Origin: UBA1563 sp041671545
GTDB taxonomy: Bacteria; Bacteroidota; Ignavibacteria; Ignavibacteriales; Ignavibacteriaceae
Reading direction: 5' to 3'
DNA length: 64,000 nucleotides
NCBI GenBank assembly: GCA_041671545.1
Contig: JBAZBI010000004.1
Span: 200,829-264,828, forward strand
The translations under genes and the position numbers were made by a program. Below the pieces are notes generated by a model. The model saw only the letters and a program-made list of their open reading frames with translations. It searched no databases and had not been told where the DNA came from. Below, piece after piece: positions 61,989 through 64,000 of the stretch (position 1 is its first letter; each line of letters starts with the position of its first letter).

Positions 61989-62780
61989 TTAGACATACTT
62001 TTCTATAAAAGGGGAAATCTCACTGATGAAAAGTCTGAGAAATTCCATTTCCGAGGGGTCGGATTTCAAATCGTCTGATATTTTAACTCCTATAACACAG
62101 AATACAGAATCTTTGCTCATCAATGGGAAATATTTTGCGTGAACATTTTGCAAAGTATCAGTTGATTTTCCGGTTTCTCTTTTGAACTCAAATGACGATT
62201 CTGCTGCTAACCAATCCAAGTCATCAACCCTAAAATTGCTCATGGGATGGACTTCTCTTTTTAGTTTATTCTGATCGGCAGGGAAAATTATTACCGATTC
62301 AAATCCGAAAACTTTTTTAAACTGTTGTACAACATTCATTAAAAGTTCATCCAGATTCTTCCCCTCCGATAAAGCTTTCAAAAGAAGATACAGCGCATTC
62401 GATTTTCTTTCTTTTTCAATCATCATATTCTTTTGCTTTTTTAGCTGTGATGTTAATACTCCATTAGTAACTGCTACAATAAAGTACATGAACAACATCA
62501 TTGCATCTTCCGGTTTTGCAATACGCATTGTAAAATGTGGTGGAATAAAATAATAATCCCATGCAAAAGCGCTAATAACCGCCGAAAGAATAATTGGTCC
62601 TCTTTCAAAATTAAAAAGCGGAAGGAGAAAAATTATCAACAATAGAATTAATGAGACAGTTTCATAACCGATACTATTCTGCACATTATACAGAATCACA
62701 ATAATAATAAACATAAGAAGAGTTGAAAAGTAGTACTGATTACTTTTTGAAATGCTGAAAAATTTGTTTTTGGGATTCAT
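61989..62780 (-). CDS. KdpD-like membrane sensor fragment: DUF4118 plus GAF, no kinase
   Basis: A 263-residue protein starting at the ATG at 62780. Four transmembrane helices within residues 15-110 form a DUF4118 block, including FERGPIILSAVISAFAWDYYFIPPHFTMRIAKPEDAMML, the segment characteristic of KdpD sensors. A GAF-type domain follows (LLLKALSEGKNLDELLMNVVQQFKKVFGFESVIIFP). The protein then ends at IEKYV: it has neither the N-terminal KdpD/Usp domains nor a histidine-kinase core. It converges with the NtrC-family gene with one base between stops. It may tune the Kdp system or partner another kinase; this is inference. Confidence 0.8.
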   Translation of the reverse strand: MNPKNKFFSISKSNQYYFSTLLMFIIIVILYNVQNSIGYETVSLILLLIIFLLPLFNFERGPIILSAVISAFAWDYYFIPPHFTMRIAKPEDAMMLFMYFIVAVTNGVLTSQLKKQKNMMIEKERKSNALYLLLKALSEGKNLDELLMNVVQQFKKVFGFESVIIFPADQNKLKREVHPMSNFRVDDLDWLAAESSFEFKRETGKSTDTLQNVHAKYFPLMSKDSVFCVIGVKISDDLKSDPSEMEFLRLFISEISPFIEKYV

Positions 62781-63007
62781 AAAAAATCTCTTTTTACTTT
62801 TTATAAGCAAAATCCATGCACAACCAAAAGTAAGGATATTTTTATGATTTCGACAATTTAAAACAACGAATCCTGCCAAATTGGAAATCGACCCTATCAT
62901 TTCGGAGTGGTTTTAATCCCCGTATAAAATGATCGGCAAATCTTCCCACCTTGTTATCCCGTTGCAGTAAAACAGTTTAGAAGTCGTATAACCCAATGCA
63001 ATAATCA

Positions 63008-63023
63008 TGGCACTAATTTGGAC
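63008..63023 (+). promoter_or_regulatory. Weak sigma-54-like promoter candidate before the kdp genes
   Basis: TGGCACTAATTTGGAC keeps the -24 TGGCAC exactly but has GA instead of the usually invariant GC at -12. Position suits a start about 15 bp before the first small gene and an NtrC-family regulator is adjacent. The -12 mismatch makes it weak. Confidence 0.2.
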
Positions 63024-63051
63024 TATTCTCCTGCAAAAATTGGAAAGTGAA

Positions 63052-63132
63052 ATGGAAGTTTTAGTAGTAATTCTTGGATTAACAGTTTTCTTTTTAATGT
63101 TCAAATCAATTGAATTCTTCGAAAAGTTATAG
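63052..63132 (+). CDS. 26-residue membrane micro-peptide upstream of kdpF
   Basis: A 26-codon frame from the ATG at 63052, preceded by GGAAAG 5-10 nt upstream, or 41 codons from the ATG at 63007. It encodes one transmembrane helix (EVLVVILGLTVFFLMF) with an end KSIEFFEKL that parallels the PEKF end of KdpF. It stops 10 bp before kdpF starts, with the kdpF ribosome binding site between them. It is probably a second small subunit or regulator of the Kdp complex. It is too short for homology to be certain by eye. Confidence 0.55.
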   Translation: MEVLVVILGLTVFFLMFKSIEFFEKL

Positions 63133-63142
63133 GAGTGAAAAA

Positions 63143-63220
63143 ATGTTTCTTCTTTTGGCAATAAGTATAGTCACCTTCTGCTATCTTTTGTATGTATTAA
63201 TGAAACCGGAAAAATTTTAG
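63143..63220 (+). CDS. kdpF: Potassium-transporting ATPase subunit KdpF
   Basis: A 25-residue single-helix peptide (LLLAISIVTFCYLLYVLMKPEKF). The 'YLLYVL..PE.F' end is the KdpF signature; KdpF stabilises the KdpABC pump in the inner membrane. A GGAG Shine-Dalgarno is 8 nt upstream and kdpA starts 9 bp after the stop, the usual kdpFABC order. Confidence 0.88.
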   Translation: MFLLLAISIVTFCYLLYVLMKPEKF

Positions 63221-63229
63221 GTAATAAAA

Positions 63230-64000
63230 ATGAACACAGAAATTTTAGGTGTAACGGTAATAGTACTCTTAACATTCGCCATCGCTTATCCTCTTGGGAA
63301 ATACATCAGCAAAGTCTTTCACGGAGAAAAAGTATGGAGCGATTTTCTCAATCCTCTAGAAATATTTATCTTTAGAATAACTTCGATCAATCCAAACGAA
63401 ACGATGGATTGGAAAGAGAACATGAAAGCTTTGTTGCGATTGAACACAGTTTTCTTTGTTTGGAGTATTATTCTTTTGATGGCGCAAAAATATATTCCAT
63501 TTTGGAATCCCGCTGATATCGGAAATATGGAAGCGACACAAGCTTTCAACACCGCTGTTAGTTTTACAACGAATACAAATCTGCAACATTATTCAGGGGA
63601 AATCGGCGCAACATACTTTACACAATTAATAGTGTTTTGTTTTTTGCAGTTTGTTACCGCAGCTACCGGGATCGCAGCACTTGCATTACTATTTAAAGGA
63701 ATAATGCAGAAGCAGGCAACTGATCTTGGCAATCTTTATAATCTCTTTTTAAAAAGCTGTACAAGAATTTTGTTACCCCTTTCTTTTATTGTCGCCGTCA
63801 TTTTACTTTTTAATGGAACGCCAACAACTTTTGAGGGATTACAAAAAGTTGTTACTCTTGAAGGCGATACAAATCTTGTTGCAACGGGACCGGCTGCACC
63901 GATGATCGCGATTAAACAAATTGGAACCAACGGCGGCGGATTCTTCGGACCAAATTCAGCTCATCCTTTTGAAAATCCGAATTATCTCACCAACATCGTA
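63230..64000 (+). CDS. kdpA: Potassium-transporting ATPase subunit KdpA (5' part)
   Basis: The first 257 codons of the K+-channel-like subunit of the high-affinity KdpFABC pump; the frame is open to the window edge. Selectivity-filter segments are visible: SFTTNTNLQHYSGE (about residues 111-124) and GTNGGGFFGPNSAHPFENP (about 233-251). Several transmembrane helices lie between. The start ATG at 63230 gives the expected MNTEILGV opening. kdpB and kdpC should follow beyond the window. Confidence 0.96.
   Translation, partial: MNTEILGVTVIVLLTFAIAYPLGKYISKVFHGEKVWSDFLNPLEIFIFRITSINPNETMDWKENMKALLRLNTVFFVWSIILLMAQKYIPFWNPADIGNMEATQAFNTAVSFTTNTNLQHYSGEIGATYFTQLIVFCFLQFVTAATGIAALALLFKGIMQKQATDLGNLYNLFLKSCTRILLPLSFIVAVILLFNGTPTTFEGLQKVVTLEGDTNLVATGPAAPMIAIKQIGTNGGGFFGPNSAHPFENPNYLTNIV

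Noticed and set aside
63007..63132. 41-codon version of the micro-peptide from ATG 63007
   Set aside because: The ATG at 63052 has a better ribosome binding site and gives a peptide with the helix at its N-terminus; the longer form cannot be excluded.

Overview
The window reads as a chromosomal segment of an AT-rich bacterium of the Bacteroidota/Ignavibacteria side of the tree. The strongest reason is that six secreted proteins end in a type IX secretion (T9SS) sorting tail of the NYPNPFNP...ASGVYFYQL...KKMILLK form. GldC, a TonB receptor with a carboxypeptidase-like regulatory domain, DUF5020, DUF5916, and TAnnTTTG-type -7 elements agree with this. Assignment to Ignavibacteria is my inference from the style of the sorting tails, not from a marker-gene comparison.

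Region 1 (about 1-14 kb) is an accessory stretch. Every gene is on the minus strand, mostly one gene per unit, mostly lipoproteins, outer-membrane-like or membrane proteins of unknown function, with a hemerythrin, an arylamine N-acetyltransferase, a metalloprotease-like lipoprotein and a DUF4238 protein. The gaps hold four copies of a roughly 200-250 bp hairpin-rich repeat, recurrent gene-boundary motifs, a cluster of GC-rich palindromes and several simple tandem repeats. It looks like a cassette-type island, but no integrase or transposase gene is present.

Region 2 (14-23 kb) holds dsbD and nadE, then a four-gene ABC exporter / LolA-like / SMP-30 operon and two hypothetical genes. Region 3 (23-32 kb) holds T9SS cargo: a large GH57 glycosidase, a propeller-like protein whose sorting tail is broken by an in-frame TGA, another cargo protein, and a DUF5916 protein.

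Region 4 (32-47 kb) is housekeeping-like: truA, an SDR, DUF2231, an enoyl-CoA hydratase, a YibQ-like deacetylase homologue, a pair of M16 peptidases, a TonB receptor, lepB, gatB, a secreted GH13 amylase, an FKBP isomerase and gldC. Region 5 (47-60.5 kb) has DUF5020 and outer-membrane-like genes, a second STAS/SEC14-like protein, and a LytTR response regulator with a propeller-containing histidine kinase. These are followed by four genes for a small protein, an S74-chaperone protein and two T9SS cargo proteins, one with SdrD-type repeats. Region 6 (60.5-64 kb) is the start of a Kdp potassium-pump locus: an NtrC-family regulator, a kinase-less KdpD-like protein, two tiny membrane peptides (one is KdpF) and the 5' part of kdpA.

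The most notable observations are the modular hairpin repeats with compensatory stem changes and one copy-like insertion inside a coding sequence; the DUF4238 gene whose conserved N-terminus lies upstream of the first ATG behind an ATA codon; the TGA-interrupted sorting domain; short DNA repeats that have become protein sequence; and a twin micro-peptide in front of kdpF.
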